A stretch of DNA of 5,491 bases from contig JBQTIP010000035.1 in assembly GCA_052388025.1 (NCBI GenBank), positions 1 through 5,491 of the forward strand, in the 5' to 3' direction. Below are positions 5,330 through 5,491 of the stretch, in pieces. The first letter of the stretch is position 1; each line of letters starts with the position of its first letter. The notes below the pieces were generated by a model. That model was not told the origin of the DNA. It made no database searches and saw nothing but the letters and a program-made list of their open reading frames with translations. The translations under genes and the position numbers were made by a program. The DNA comes from JBQTIP01 sp052388025 (lineage in GTDB: Bacteria > Actinomycetota > UBA4738 > HRBIN12).

Positions 5330-5491
5330 CTCCCATGTGATCGAAGCCCGATGGGCTACCGCTGCCGCTCCTCTGCGAAGTCCACTAGGGGCTGCCCCGC
5401 TCCCGCCGAGACCTGCCTGGCCCGGACCTGCAAACCGGATTCATTCTAGGCGGCTGGGTCGATTCGCGCTGATCCCCGCGCTTCTCCGTAT

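Larger units (their letters stand above)
5206..5491. other. Gene-free region upstream of the propeller gene
   Basis: No frame on either strand shows coding bias or an RBS-supported start. It should hold the promoter of the propeller gene. Visible structures are a small AGCCC-GAT-GGGCT hairpin at 5345-5357, a GGGG-CTG-CCCC hairpin at 5388-5398, and the GTAATAGGT word. Neither hairpin has a T-rich tail. Confidence 0.4.

Overview
This is a GC-rich stretch in which every gene I can support lies on the minus strand, so it reads from right to left. High GC, near-saturated GC at third codon positions, GTG starts, and a zinc-ribbon/cyclase/ATPase/TPR protein beside Sec-exported acidic proteins fit a deep-branching or uncultured actinobacterium (Chloroflexota or another high-GC phylum is possible). 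No rRNA, tRNA or CRISPR array is visible, so the taxonomy is inference.

Layout in the direction of transcription. (1) 5206-5491: gene-free upstream region. (2) 5205-4536: a secreted NHL/beta-propeller-type protein that is broken. The signal peptide and about two propeller repeats (4771-5205) end at a TGA. A recognisable calcium-loop C-terminal domain continues in another frame (4536-4784). The join looks like a microhomology deletion. Two hairpins with the form of terminators follow (4482-4510 and 4456-4471). (3) 4219-4338: a 120-bp element with 18-bp, 17/18-matching terminal inverted repeats and no coding capacity, that is, a MITE-like insertion. (4) 4069-3893: a small unrecognised coding stretch, possibly the 3' remnant of a larger gene, ending 25 bp before the next gene. 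(5) 3867-718: the main gene, a 1049-aa multidomain signalling protein: zinc ribbon, class III nucleotidyl cyclase homology domain, STAND/AAA-type ATPase, TPR-rich C-terminus. Its cyclase domain keeps the metal-binding and transition-state residues, but both purine-specifying positions are serine. (6) 460-8: a small exported, very acidic Ser-Ala-Asp repeat protein encoded by an 18/24-bp DNA repeat array.

A functional link between the cytoplasmic cyclase and the two exported proteins is not shown. The 257-bp gap between cyclase and repeat protein argues for separate transcription. A shared 9-mer (GTAATAGGT on the minus strand) occurs upstream of both exported genes and is the only hint of common control. 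The points most worth a second look are the Ser/Ser cyclase active site, the MITE-like element, and the frame-breaking deletion in the propeller gene.
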